From a virus: a stretch of 36,899 nucleotides of DNA. Every line of letters starts with the position of its first letter. The stretch's first letter is position 1. The notes under the pieces are model-generated. The model was not told the DNA's origin, did not search any database, and worked only from the letters and a program-made list of their open reading frames with translations. A program made the position numbers and the translations under genes. Positions 7,854 through 16,630 of the stretch are shown here, one piece after another. The stretch covers positions 1 through 36,899 of the IMG/VR virus record IMGVR_UViG_3300003267_000017; one strand, 5' to 3'.

Positions 7854-8988
7854 AACGCTGGAGGGCATTGGAGGAGGAAAAGGCGGTGGCGGATCTTCGC
7901 CATCCGCGCCAGATCCTTATGTTGTAGCTGACGCTGCGACGAAAATGAATCAGCAGACCGGCGCTTATAATAAAGCGCTGAATCTGAACAACTACACTAA
8001 TCCGTTTGGGTCGCAAACCAGTTCTATTACTGGTTATGACCAGCAAACCGGTGCACCGATCTATGGCACGAATGTAAGTGCAAATCCTCAGCTTCAAGGG
8101 ATACTAAATCAGCAACTTTCAAACGTATTAAATAGCTCTGGCTCACAGAGTGATATTTATCATGCATTGAATTCAAATGGTAACGAGTTTTATGATCTAA
8201 ATACTAAATTAGGATCTCTTGGTAATCAACTATCTGGATTGAATGCATCTGATGCAATGAAGGCTGGGCAGGACGCCTATTATCGTCAGGCATCCTCATA
8301 TCTTGACCCTCAATATGCTCAACAGCAAGAATCATTGGAGGCTAAACTTGCCGCCCAAGGTCTTGCGCCAGGTTCCCAAGCTTATAATAATGCTATGGGG
8401 AATTTCCAGCGGGACAAGGATTTTGCATATAACCAGGCTGCAAACTCAGCAATTACACAAGGTCAGCAACTTGGATTAAACCAAATGCAGGCGCAGCAGG
8501 GACTGATTGGCCAGCAGGCAGGGCTTATTGGTCAACAAGCTGGGAATGTTGGTCAGGCAAATACTACGCTGGGGCAAATGCTGGGGGTTTCGCAGCTACC
8601 TTATCAAAACCTTGGCTATATTGCTCAAATGATCCCTGGGTATTCTGGCCCTGCAACTAGCAGCGTTAATCCAGCTGATATTGGAAGTTATATTAATAAC
8701 CAGTATCAAGGACAACTTGGGCAATATAATGCACGCCAACAAGGGTCAAACCAATTTACTAGCGGGCTGATGGGGCTTGGTGGTACGCTTGGTGCTGCTT
8801 ATCTCATGTCTGATTCTAGAGTCAAGCGTGATATCAAGCTAATTGGTGACTGGAACGGAACGCCTGTTTATTCGTATCGATATGTGTTCGAGCAAAAGCG
8901 ACGGATTGGCGTACTTGCGCAGGAGGCCCCCAGCGAAGCAATAACGGATGCATGCGGCCTGTTGATGGTTGATTACCGGAGCCTCTAA
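7771..8988 (+). CDS. Virion/ejection-type protein with C-terminal S74-like intramolecular chaperone motif
   Basis: This 405-residue protein has a Gly/Ser-rich start (GGGKGGGGSSPSAPDP) and a long Gln/Asn-rich middle with a short repeat, LIGQQAGLIGQQAGNVGQ. A hydrophobic segment follows (GLMGLGGTLGAAYLM), and the last 59 residues begin SDSRVKRDIK. The Ser347-Asp...Lys352 spacing matches the start of peptidase S74 (tail-spike chaperone) domains, which cut just before that Ser. The domain here is short. The gene lies first in the row of ejection-type genes. The middle is more AT-rich than its neighbours. The start is uncertain: the ATG lacks a Shine-Dalgarno site, and no better one is in frame before residue 30. 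Confidence 0.7.
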   Translation: MRHYLTSLEYPDLPIKAFRKALGKNRPETLEGIGGGKGGGGSSPSAPDPYVVADAATKMNQQTGAYNKALNLNNYTNPFGSQTSSITGYDQQTGAPIYGTNVSANPQLQGILNQQLSNVLNSSGSQSDIYHALNSNGNEFYDLNTKLGSLGNQLSGLNASDAMKAGQDAYYRQASSYLDPQYAQQQESLEAKLAAQGLAPGSQAYNNAMGNFQRDKDFAYNQAANSAITQGQQLGLNQMQAQQGLIGQQAGLIGQQAGNVGQANTTLGQMLGVSQLPYQNLGYIAQMIPGYSGPATSSVNPADIGSYINNQYQGQLGQYNARQQGSNQFTSGLMGLGGTLGAAYLMSDSRVKRDIKLIGDWNGTPVYSYRYVFEQKRRIGVLAQEAPSEAITDACGLLMVDYRSL

Positions 8989-9773
8989 TGTTTGGGCTTG
9001 GCGATATCTTCGCATCTGGAAACCACGATTCTCTGCTTGGGAATGTTGGTAAGCAGTTCCAGAAATATACCGATCCGCTTGCATGGATTGGCGGTGACAA
9101 GTATGTAAATCTCACATCTGTTGAGATTCCACGTCTTGTCAATACCGGTCTGTCGAAAGTCATGCAGCCTTTCGAGAAGGTTGACAAAACGATCAATCCG
9201 GTTCGGCGATACGTTCCTGGCGTCGATCAAATCTCGAATGTCATTGCTGATAAGCCTGGTAGCGCAATTGGCACGGTAGTCGGGGGCATGTTCGCGGCGC
9301 CAGCCATTGGTGGAGCACTTGGCGCCGGTGGCGCTGGCGGCGGTGGGGCGGCAGTGGGTGGGGCTGGTGGCGGTGAGGCCGCGCTAGGTAGCGCAGCAGG
9401 TTATGGCAGTGGTATTGGCAGTTCGGTTCTCCCCGGCATTTTTGAAGGCGGATCGGTTGCACCGACTTTTGGTGGTGGTGGGTTCTTTGGTGGAAGTGCC
9501 GCGGGTGGCTCGCTGACTGGAACTAGCGCGCCATTATTTAGCAGTGGTGGTCTACTCGGTTCAGGTGGGGCGGGCCTCTTTGGTGGCAATGGTCTGTCGC
9601 AACAGCAGTATGGGCAGCTAATCAACCAAGGGATTCGCCAGCTTCAGCCAGATCAGAACCAAGGCACGATCCAGACGAATCAACAATATCAGCAGACCCA
9701 GCGCCCTACCGCTACGGTCACGCCGAATAGTTCATATAACGCCGCATTGGCACGTTATCTCATGGGGCAATAA
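8988..9773 (+). CDS. Glycine-rich probable ejection / internal virion protein
   Basis: This 261-residue protein starts at a TAATG overlap with the upstream gene. Residues 1-80 look folded (LAWIGGDKYVNLTSVEIPRLVNTGLSKVMQPFEKV). Residues 81-205 are almost wholly Gly/Ala/Ser and hydrophobic, able to insert in a membrane, and the end (206-261) is Gln-rich. Podovirus ejection proteins, which enter the cell envelope ahead of the DNA, commonly have such composition and this location between the tail protein and the transglycosylase protein. No specific family is recognised. Confidence 0.65.
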   Translation: MFGLGDIFASGNHDSLLGNVGKQFQKYTDPLAWIGGDKYVNLTSVEIPRLVNTGLSKVMQPFEKVDKTINPVRRYVPGVDQISNVIADKPGSAIGTVVGGMFAAPAIGGALGAGGAGGGGAAVGGAGGGEAALGSAAGYGSGIGSSVLPGIFEGGSVAPTFGGGGFFGGSAAGGSLTGTSAPLFSSGGLLGSGGAGLFGGNGLSQQQYGQLINQGIRQLQPDQNQGTIQTNQQYQQTQRPTATVTPNSSYNAALARYLMGQ

Positions 9774-9776
9774 GTC

Positions 9777-11411
9777 ATGGCGGCAAATTCAGCTAACGTC
9801 GCAGCCATCGTTTCTCCCTACCAAGGGAATATTTATGATGTCCAGACGAAACAGGCTCTAGCTCAGGCTTTGATGAAGCAGGGTATGACTGGGGGCGTGG
9901 AAAACTATCGTCCTGCTGGCGGTGGCTATCAGTATGTCCCGACTTATGGTGTCGGGGCTGGGCTGACGCAACTAGCCTCTATGCTGGGTGGCGCCCTTCT
10001 GCAAAAACAGGCCAGTCAAGAACTGTCTGATATCAGCGCACGGCAATATGCTGCTCTGACTGGCGAAGGTCTTCCGCAGGCCCAATCGGGGCCTACCGCC
10101 GAACAGCTCGCTACTGCTATGGGCGGTGGTGGCGGCCCAACGAACGCTAATGCGCAACAACTGGCGCAGGCGATGACGCCGCAAGCCAGCGTTCAGCGGC
10201 AACCGGCGCCTTTGGCCCCTGGCGGCACGCTGAACCCTAGTGGCGCGCCTACTGCATTGGCATATCAGGCGTATCAACTCGATCCGGCTGCTTACACTGC
10301 CAAGGCGATGGAGTATTACAAGCCTGCCGATATCGTTGCGAAACTGCGTGCCGCAGGGATTGACCCGAGTAGCACTATCGGGCAACAGCTCGTGCAGCAA
10401 AACATTGCGAAAGAAAACTATATTCCTCAGCAGGCTTTCTCGCCGGGACAGACTGTTTTCAACCCTGCGACCGGAAAATCCGAAGTCATCCCGAACGTTG
10501 GCGAAGGCATGGAGGTAGTCACGCGCTCGGATGGCACTAAGATGGTTGTTGGCATTCCCAACTACAACGAAACTCTCCAAGGAAGGGAGCGCGCTAAAGC
10601 TCTTGGTACGGCTGGTGCAGAGCCTATGGTTGGGGTTGATGCTGCTGGGAACCCTGTATTTAGTAACAAAGCTGCCGTGGCTACTGGACAGGCATCCGGC
10701 CCGCAAAATATCAACGCCGGTCGGTTTAATGGCTATCAAGCACCTGGGTCTGGTTTCCGTCCTGCTCTTTCTGCTGGTGAGCAAACCGCTGCCGGAAAGA
10801 TGGGTGAGCAAAATCAGCAGCGTTATACGGATATCCAGAATCAAGCGGCAGGGGCTGCTGATCGCCAAAACATGCTTTCTGCGATTGAAGCATATGCTGC
10901 GGGGCCAACTAAATTCGGTCCTGGCTGGGAAAAGCGTATCGAAAACATTGCGGCACTGAATTCAAAACTCCCTAGTGACTTTCAGTTCAGCAGTGATGCC
11001 GCTGCTAATGCCCAGGCTGTCCAGAAATATGCTTCGACTCTAATTCAGAGCGCCCAACGCTCTGGCGGAAGTGGCATGACTGACAAGCAGATGGAAATGA
11101 TTCAGCATGGCACTCCCGGCACCGAAATGTATAACAAGACGATTCTTGAAATCGCACCTAAACTTCGTGCGCTTGAAGCCGCTAATCAAGCAAAGGCTAA
11201 TGCCGCTGATGCTTTTGTTGCCGCAAACAACAATAGCACTGCTAAACTCAATCAGTTTGAATCGATGTGGCGTCAGAATTACGATCCTCGCATCTATCAG
11301 CTTGCTGTGCTTACTCCAAAAGAGCGCGATGCGAAGCTTACTGAATGGGGCAACCCTAAAGATTTGATCAACAAGCTTATTATCGCCAAAAATAACGGTT
11401 GGATTAAATAA
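9777..11411 (+). CDS. Probable ejection / internal virion protein
   Basis: This 544-residue, Ala/Gln/Asn-rich protein is of the ejection type. Residues 1-110 have helices and a small hydrophobic stretch (GLTQLASMLGGALL). Residues 110-180 are low-complexity Ala/Gln/Pro. Residues 340-540 are mostly helical (GKMGEQNQQRYTDIQNQAAGAADRQNML... and the FVAANNNSTAKLNQFESMW end), a pattern common in phage internal proteins. It starts 4 bases after the upstream stop and overlaps the transglycosylase gene at TAATG. It is probably co-assembled with its neighbours into the ejection machine. Confidence 0.7.
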   Translation: MAANSANVAAIVSPYQGNIYDVQTKQALAQALMKQGMTGGVENYRPAGGGYQYVPTYGVGAGLTQLASMLGGALLQKQASQELSDISARQYAALTGEGLPQAQSGPTAEQLATAMGGGGGPTNANAQQLAQAMTPQASVQRQPAPLAPGGTLNPSGAPTALAYQAYQLDPAAYTAKAMEYYKPADIVAKLRAAGIDPSSTIGQQLVQQNIAKENYIPQQAFSPGQTVFNPATGKSEVIPNVGEGMEVVTRSDGTKMVVGIPNYNETLQGRERAKALGTAGAEPMVGVDAAGNPVFSNKAAVATGQASGPQNINAGRFNGYQAPGSGFRPALSAGEQTAAGKMGEQNQQRYTDIQNQAAGAADRQNMLSAIEAYAAGPTKFGPGWEKRIENIAALNSKLPSDFQFSSDAAANAQAVQKYASTLIQSAQRSGGSGMTDKQMEMIQHGTPGTEMYNKTILEIAPKLRALEAANQAKANAADAFVAANNNSTAKLNQFESMWRQNYDPRIYQLAVLTPKERDAKLTEWGNPKDLINKLIIAKNNGWIK

Positions 11412-13582
11412 TGGCCTACGACGACATCATTAACGCAGCCGGTCAACAATATGGGGTTGATCCTGATTTGTTGCGCGCTCAAATGATGCAGGAAAGCGGA
11501 GGCAATCCTAATGCCGTATCGAAGCGTGGGGCGATGGGGCTTATGCAACTTATGCCCGGCACCGCGTCAGATATGGGCGTATCCAATATTAAAGACCCTA
11601 GCCAAAATATCATGGGCGGCGCCAAATATATGCGCCAACTTATTGATAAATATGGCGATATTGATAAAGCAGTGCAAGCCTACAATGTAGGCCCTAATGC
11701 ATTTGATGAAATTCAATCTGGAAAGCGTAAACTACCTCAAGAAACATCTGAATATCTTGACCGCGTATCAACTAATTTTGGAAATCTAAAAAAAGGTATC
11801 ACGCAGCAGCCCGCCAAAAATCCTACGGCTGATCTCGATGAATGGCTTGGTCGCTCTAGGGCGCAAGATAATGGCGGCGCATCTACACTGGATGAATGGC
11901 TTGGCCGTGGTCAGAAAGCGCCTCCGCCGATCACATCAAATAGCGTCCCCGGCGCTGCAATGGCTCAAACGCAACAAGCGCCTCAGCAGGCTGGCGGTAC
12001 AAGCCCATTGACTATGGGTGTTGGGGATGTTGTTCGCGGCGGAGTGCAAAGCCTAGTACATGGCATCGGGGCTCTCGCAGAACGCTATCCCAACGCGGCT
12101 AAGGCGCTTAACTTCCTGACTGGCGGCGATATCAATGCGGATGTTGCTGGAGATTTCCGGCGTGGAGTGCCACAGGTTGATGCGCAGATTGCACAGCAGG
12201 AACGCGATTATGCAGCACAGCGCGCCGCCCAAGGTGAAACAGGGATCGACTGGAAGCGTCTTGGCGGAAACCTGATCGGTGGCGCTCCATTGGCTGCGGC
12301 TGTTCCCACTGGAGCATCTACGCTTACTGGGCGTGCTGCTCTTGGCGCTGCTGGCGGAGCTGTGGGAGCGCTAATGGCACCCGTGACCGAAGAAGGATCT
12401 TTTGCAGAACAAAAGGCCAAGCAAGCGGCGCTTGGTGCTGCTCTCGGCGGTGCGGCCCCTGTGGTGACTAATGCCGTCGGTGCAGCGGTTCGCGGCGTTA
12501 CAAATCCTGTGCGTCAACGTCTTGCTGAGGCTGGCGTGAATATGACTCCTGGCCAGATCCTGGGCGGAGCATTGCAGCGCGCAGAGGATAAGCTCACTAG
12601 CGTCCCGGTGCTTGGCGATTTCATCAAGAACGCCCAAGGCCGCTCGCTAGATAGTTTCAACCGTTCTACGTATAACAATGCCCTCGGTGAAATCGGTCAG
12701 ACTATTCCTGATAACGTAGGGACTGGATCTACGGCGGTCAACTACGTCAAGAACAAGATCGGAGACGTCTACAAGAGTATTCAGCCGCAGGCTACCTTTG
12801 TAGCGGATAAAGCGTTTCAAGGTGAACTTTCTTCTATTCGAAGTGAGTTGGCGCAAAATGCGCCGTCCGCCTTGGCTCAATTTGACAACATAGTTGAGAA
12901 CCAAATCACAAAGAAACTCGGCAATGGGTTTCATATGACTGGCGATCAGTGGGGAAACACGCGGTCTTCCATCGCACGAATCGCGCGGGATCGAGTAGTC
13001 GGGAATGCTACTCCCGATGATCGAATCTTGTCTAATGCTCTGGATGATCTTGGCGATGCTGTCAATAACGCGGTAGGACGTGCCAGTCCGCCTGACGTGC
13101 TTCCGACTCTGGCCAACGCAAATTCTGCATGGGCGCGCTACAAGCAGATCGAGCGCGCAGCCGGGTCGGTGGGTGCCTCGAACAATGAAAATATGTTCAC
13201 GGCGGCACAGTTTGCCAATGCAGTCCGTAAGCAGGCTACTGCATCCCAAAAAGCAACGAACACTGGTCTTAGCGGGCAACTGGCAAGCGATGCAACGGCG
13301 GTACTTGGCTCTAAATACCCGGATAGCGGGACAATTGGTCGCGGTCTTTTGACAGGGACTTTGGCGGCTGGCGCAGGCCAAACCCTGGCTCCAGGCGTGG
13401 CAATTCCAGCGGCGGCGGCTGTTGGCCTTGGTTCGCTGCCTTATACGGCTACAGGCCAAAAACTTGCCCAAGCGTTGCTGATGAATCGTCCGCAAGGCGC
13501 CGGTGCAGCAGCAGATGTGATTCAACAAATGGGGCCGCGTCTAGGTGCGTTGCTTGCGCCTGCCGCACTCAATAACCGTTGA
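11411..13582 (+). CDS. Ejection protein with N-terminal lytic transglycosylase (SLT) domain
   Basis: This 723-residue protein has an SLT domain at residues 1-130. Catalytic Glu28 is in MMQESGGNP, followed by GAMGLMQLMPGTA (about 41-53), NIMGGAKYMRQLIDKYGD and AVQAYNVGPNAF. It should cut peptidoglycan locally so that phage DNA can cross the wall. Two short repeats, LDEWLGRSRAQ and LDEWLGRGQKA, lie at about 140-170. The middle has long Ala/Gly-rich helices that could cross membranes (ALGAAGGAVGALMA; AALGAALGGAAPVVTNAVGAA), and another such segment is near the end (about 650-690). It is the third of three ejection-type genes. Confidence 0.85.
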   Translation: MAYDDIINAAGQQYGVDPDLLRAQMMQESGGNPNAVSKRGAMGLMQLMPGTASDMGVSNIKDPSQNIMGGAKYMRQLIDKYGDIDKAVQAYNVGPNAFDEIQSGKRKLPQETSEYLDRVSTNFGNLKKGITQQPAKNPTADLDEWLGRSRAQDNGGASTLDEWLGRGQKAPPPITSNSVPGAAMAQTQQAPQQAGGTSPLTMGVGDVVRGGVQSLVHGIGALAERYPNAAKALNFLTGGDINADVAGDFRRGVPQVDAQIAQQERDYAAQRAAQGETGIDWKRLGGNLIGGAPLAAAVPTGASTLTGRAALGAAGGAVGALMAPVTEEGSFAEQKAKQAALGAALGGAAPVVTNAVGAAVRGVTNPVRQRLAEAGVNMTPGQILGGALQRAEDKLTSVPVLGDFIKNAQGRSLDSFNRSTYNNALGEIGQTIPDNVGTGSTAVNYVKNKIGDVYKSIQPQATFVADKAFQGELSSIRSELAQNAPSALAQFDNIVENQITKKLGNGFHMTGDQWGNTRSSIARIARDRVVGNATPDDRILSNALDDLGDAVNNAVGRASPPDVLPTLANANSAWARYKQIERAAGSVGASNNENMFTAAQFANAVRKQATASQKATNTGLSGQLASDATAVLGSKYPDSGTIGRGLLTGTLAAGAGQTLAPGVAIPAAAAVGLGSLPYTATGQKLAQALLMNRPQGAGAAADVIQQMGPRLGALLAPAALNNR

Positions 13583-13748
13583 TGCGAGCATGTAGCGCAT
13601 CAATTTCAGCATCGCGCGCCTCTTTGGCTGTCTTCACGGCGTGATTGTGATAGGTCCAAAGGGCCAGAAAGATCAAGGCGCCATATGGTACGAAGGTTCC
13701 GATGAGGTAGGCACTGATGATTAGGAAGATGTAAGTGATGACTTTCAT
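13569..13748 (-). CDS. Small membrane protein
   Basis: This 59-residue protein has one long hydrophobic segment (about 4-31, VITYIFLIISAYLIGTFVPY...) followed by a charged helix (HAVKTAKEARDAEIDALHARINGY). The ATG at 13748 is preceded by AAGGAG and overlaps the stop of the endonuclease gene upstream on this strand (ATGA), so the two are translationally coupled. The 3' end overlaps the 3' end of the transglycosylase gene by 14 bases, tail to tail. Function is unknown. The size and topology would suit a lysis or exclusion peptide, but nothing shows it. Confidence 0.65.
   Translation of the reverse strand: MKVITYIFLIISAYLIGTFVPYGALIFLALWTYHNHAVKTAKEARDAEIDALHARINGY
13578..13606 (+). terminator. 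Hairpin at the end of the ejection-protein run (weak terminator)
   Basis: TTGATGCG (13579-13586) and CGCATCAA (13596-13603) form a perfect 8-bp stem with a 9-nt loop, beginning inside the stop codon of the transglycosylase gene and followed by only three T residues. It also lies within the minus-strand membrane-protein gene. Termination is probably partial at best. Confidence 0.4.
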
Positions 13749-14365
13749 GATTTCTCCTTGGCTTTTTGTCGGTATTCTTGTGATTTGATGCGCTTGCAAG
13801 CCCTGCAAACTCGTATTTTCCCGTTTTGCAGGAAAAGGTTATCTCCACTAAGTGGATGTCCGCGCTTGCAATGTGTCATTGCTCTTTTTTTCTCAGCGGC
13901 AGCATTAATTCTAGGTAGAGCAGATTCAGGAGATGCTTTTACTCTCTTTGAGGTCAATGCAATCTCCAATGGAACGCCATTAGCGATTCGTCTTGTAATA
14001 ATGTCTCCGCCTCGGAGTCCTAAAGAATGAGCCCATTCAGTAGCCGTCTTAGTGATTCCGTCTAGTGTTATCCTTACGTTATTTCGGCGGTTATTACTCT
14101 GAGCCTTACGTGTCGCCCATATACAATTTGAAGGTGAATAGTTTCCGTTTACATCAACTCTTTCCAAAGTATGCTTTGGCGGCCGAACGCCCATGTCAGA
14201 GATGAAATTTCTAAAACCTTCTCCTTTTGGCATGAGCCAACGTTCGCAAACCCTGATTCCACGACCGCCATAATGCTCGTATGCATTTGCAGTTTGGCAG
14301 TAGCATCGTTTTTTCATCGAATGAAACAGCCAATAATCAGGATGTTTCTGAAGCTTAGAGTACAT
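13745..14365 (-). CDS. Homing-type HNH endonuclease, opposite strand to the late genes
   Basis: This 206-residue protein is related to the first half of the fused ORF at 2422. Both share YGGRGI+V...W...F.NF.SDMG...P....L.R+D.+G.Y...NC.WAT...Q..NRR and a following DGIT.TATEWA..LG helix-turn-helix. A C-terminal extra HNH-type zinc knuckle is present: CKRGHPLSGDN...GKIRVCRACKR (about 164-192). The gene lies between the transglycosylase and tail-fibre genes, against late transcription. The ATG at 14365 has AAGGA eight bases upstream, but that site is buried in a hairpin (14370-14404). The stop overlaps the next minus-strand start. Confidence 0.85.
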   Translation of the reverse strand: MYSKLQKHPDYWLFHSMKKRCYCQTANAYEHYGGRGIRVCERWLMPKGEGFRNFISDMGVRPPKHTLERVDVNGNYSPSNCIWATRKAQSNNRRNNVRITLDGITKTATEWAHSLGLRGGDIITRRIANGVPLEIALTSKRVKASPESALPRINAAAEKKRAMTHCKRGHPLSGDNLFLQNGKIRVCRACKRIKSQEYRQKAKEKS

Positions 14366-14369
14366 AGAT

Positions 14370-14404
14370 TACTTCCTTCGTGTAGTGGTACATAAAGGAT
14401 AGTA
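14370..14404 (-). promoter_or_regulatory. Hairpin hiding the endonuclease ribosome-binding site
   Basis: On the minus strand, TACTATCCTTTATGTA can pair with TACACGAAGGAAGTA around a CCAC loop, giving 13 Watson-Crick pairs with one bulged A, one G-U and one mismatch. The right arm holds the only Shine-Dalgarno (AAGGA, 14374-14378). TACTAT at the left arm could act as a -10 box, but the RNA start would fall within the arm, so the promoter part is weaker than for the other two endonucleases. Confidence 0.5.
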
Positions 14405-14435
14405 GATAGCAGCTATATCGTCAAGAGGTGAACAA

Positions 14436-15743
14436 ATGCCACGTAACGGTTCAGGCACATATACGCTACCTAGCGGGAATCCAACTATTCCAGGAACGGT
14501 CATTTCATCTAGTGGATGGTGGAATCCAACAGGAAGTGACTTGGCTTCCGCTATTACACAATCACTAGCAAGTGATGGTCAGACCGTGCCAGTTGCCAAT
14601 TTGCCGATGGGCAATTTCAGGCACGTGAACGTCGCCAACGCGCTGAACCGTAACGAGTATGCCACGTACGGCCAAGTCCAAGACGGCCAGCCGCAGTGGA
14701 TGACTGTCACTGGGACCGACACAATCCTTGGGACGATTGCGCCAGGTCCTACTGGCTATGTGGCAGGTCAAGCATTTCGTTTCGTTGCTGCTGGCGCAAA
14801 CACTACAACCGCCGTAACTCTTAATATCAATAGCCTTGGTGCAAAGAGCATCACCAAGAATGGCGCAACAGCCCTTGCTGCCGGAGATATTCCGGCTGGA
14901 TCTGTTGTAAATGTTGTGTATGACGGGACTCAGTTCCAATTTATTGGTGTTTCATTTCCAAACGCTGCAATTGGAAACTCCCCATTCGGGTTTAGGAATA
15001 AACTTATTAATGCAAAAGGAACAATTAACCAACGCGCATACGTATCTGGAACTGCGACGACAATCGCAAACCAATATACGCTTGATATGTGGAAGGTAGT
15101 TGTCTCCGGGCAAAGTCTATCATTTGTAACTTCTGGAAATGCAGTTAATATGACAGCGCCTGCTGGCGGTGTTGAGCAGGTAATAGAAGGGACCAATATA
15201 GAAGGCGGAAACTATTTCCTGAATTGGACTGGCACAGCCACCGCAACTGTAAATGGCAGTGCTGTAACAAAAGGGGTCGCGTTTTCGCTTCCCTCCAATA
15301 CTAATGCCACAATTAGATTTATTGGGGGGACTTTCCTAAAGCCACAACTTGAAATTGGAGGCGTAACTCCGTTTGATGACCGTTCAATAGGATTTGAAAC
15401 GGCCGAATGCACGAGGCATCTTCAAGTGCTTTCCTCGGCTGGAAGCGGTGACATTTTTGCTAATGGTCAATGCATTAGTACAACTCAGGCTATTGTTTTC
15501 GTCCCTCTATTGAATGGCCCAATGAGAGTTGCCCCATCTATTTCCATTACAGCTGCAAGTGATTTTTCGTTGCTGAATTCTACAGGATCAAATGTATCTG
15601 TCATTGGCATATCCACTCAGGGATCTTCTGCTACTCATATTTCCTTGTTAATTAGCGTGGCATCTGGAATAGCTGCCGGCAATGCTACTATGTTGTCTGC
15701 AAATAATTCAAATGCAAAATTGTTTTTGAATAGCGCACTATAA
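14436..15743 (+). CDS. Tail fibre / receptor-binding protein
   Basis: This 435-residue protein has the layout of a phage fibre. The N-terminal part carries virion-attachment features (SSGWWNPTGSDLASAITQSLASDGQTVPVANLPMGNFRHVNVANA, about 24-70). A beta domain with AFRFVAAGANTTTAVTLNINSLGAKSITKNG (about 110-140) is common in tail fibres. The segment from residue 183 on (FGFRNKLINAKGTINQRAYVSG...YTLDMWKV) is a typical start of a receptor-binding head. The 3' half is more AT-rich and uses different codons, as host-range modules often do. AAGAGGTG precedes the ATG, and a TATATCGT motif lies at 14414-14421. Confidence 0.8.
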   Translation: MPRNGSGTYTLPSGNPTIPGTVISSSGWWNPTGSDLASAITQSLASDGQTVPVANLPMGNFRHVNVANALNRNEYATYGQVQDGQPQWMTVTGTDTILGTIAPGPTGYVAGQAFRFVAAGANTTTAVTLNINSLGAKSITKNGATALAAGDIPAGSVVNVVYDGTQFQFIGVSFPNAAIGNSPFGFRNKLINAKGTINQRAYVSGTATTIANQYTLDMWKVVVSGQSLSFVTSGNAVNMTAPAGGVEQVIEGTNIEGGNYFLNWTGTATATVNGSAVTKGVAFSLPSNTNATIRFIGGTFLKPQLEIGGVTPFDDRSIGFETAECTRHLQVLSSAGSGDIFANGQCISTTQAIVFVPLLNGPMRVAPSISITAASDFSLLNSTGSNVSVIGISTQGSSATHISLLISVASGIAAGNATMLSANNSNAKLFLNSAL

Positions 15744-15763
15744 TTTATTACCCGGGGTCAAGA

Positions 15764-16153
15764 ATGAGTGAATTTATGGACCAAGAGTTAAGGGAAAAAT
15801 TCGCCCGTTTGGAGGCCCAGGTGGAAGCATTGCAGGGTATCCCGGCGAAACTGGACTCCATGATCCAGCTACAGGTAACAATGGCATCTGTCCAGGAAAG
15901 TGCTAGAGGACAGACTGAACGGCTTACGGCCATTGTTTCGGAAGTGGCGAAGCATGGAGATCGCTTAGACGAAGTATCGAAGCAGGTAAGTGGATTGAAG
16001 AACAAGATCGTCGGCGGTACTCTTGTCATGTCGATTATTGTGATTCCAACTTCTGCATATCTGTTTAGAGAAGCACGAGACCAGATGACGCAGATTGAAC
16101 GCCGAGTGACGGGGCTTGAGTTTCAGATTCAACGTGCGAGTGACCAGCGATGA
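15764..16153 (+). CDS. Coiled-coil membrane protein in the lysis cluster
   Basis: This 129-residue protein has a helical coiled coil at 8-80 (LREKFARLEAQVEAL...RLTAIVSEVAKHGDRLDEVSKQ), a transmembrane segment at about 82-101 (IVGGTLVMSIIVIPTSAYLF) and a second short coiled coil after it. It overlaps the endolysin gene by 4 bases (ATGA). Proteins of this shape just before the lysozyme gene are often annotated as holin-like or spanin-like. The role is inferred from position. The ATG at 15764 has GGGGTCAAGA upstream. Confidence 0.7.
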   Translation: MSEFMDQELREKFARLEAQVEALQGIPAKLDSMIQLQVTMASVQESARGQTERLTAIVSEVAKHGDRLDEVSKQVSGLKNKIVGGTLVMSIIVIPTSAYLFREARDQMTQIERRVTGLEFQIQRASDQR

Positions 16154-16629
16154 ACTTTGATGAGGCATTTACGGCGCTGATTGGCAATGAAGGGGGTTAC
16201 GTCAATCATCCTGAAGATCCAGGCGGTGAGACTAACTGGGGTATCACTGCACGTGTTGCTCGCCAAGCAGGGTATGTGGGGAATATGCGAGATCTTCCCA
16301 AGAATGCAGCCAAGCAAATTGCTCGCAATCAATATTGGAACGCCGTGCGAGCAGATGAACTTCCTGCTGTTCTAAGGTTTGATGTATTCGATGCATCCTA
16401 TAACAGTGGGCCAAAACAAGCGATCAAATGGCTTCAGCAGGCTGTAGGTGCTACATCAGATGGAATCTTCGGCCCTGGCACTATGATGGCTGTTGATAAG
16501 ACAGATCCTGATGTGGCTTATCGAAAGTTCAACGGCTATCGCCTCCGTTTTTATACGTCACTGCCTACCTGGCAAACTTTCGGCAAAGGCTGGGCAAATC
16601 GTATCGCTGAAAACCTGATGAGAGTTTGA
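16150..16629 (+). CDS. Endolysin, glycoside hydrolase family 108 (N-acetylmuramidase)
   Basis: This 159-residue enzyme matches GH108 lysozymes in length and motifs. The catalytic Glu is E14 in the segment GNEGGYVNHPEDPGGETNWGIT, and the C-terminal part (about 60-150) is the small peptidoglycan-binding domain (YWNAVRADELP...FDASYNSGPKQAIKWLQQAVG..DGIFGPGT). It cleaves the glycan backbone of the cell wall to release progeny. There is no signal peptide, so it needs the holin encoded next. It is flanked by a membrane protein and the holin in one overlapping cluster. Confidence 0.9.
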   Translation: MNFDEAFTALIGNEGGYVNHPEDPGGETNWGITARVARQAGYVGNMRDLPKNAAKQIARNQYWNAVRADELPAVLRFDVFDASYNSGPKQAIKWLQQAVGATSDGIFGPGTMMAVDKTDPDVAYRKFNGYRLRFYTSLPTWQTFGKGWANRIAENLMRV

Positions 16630-16630
16630 C

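Noticed and set aside
14436-15743. Diversity-generating retroelement target in the tail fibre gene, as in some Bordetella podoviruses
   Set aside because: No reverse transcriptase gene and no near-repeat of the fibre's 3' end with adenine-specific changes were found in the window.
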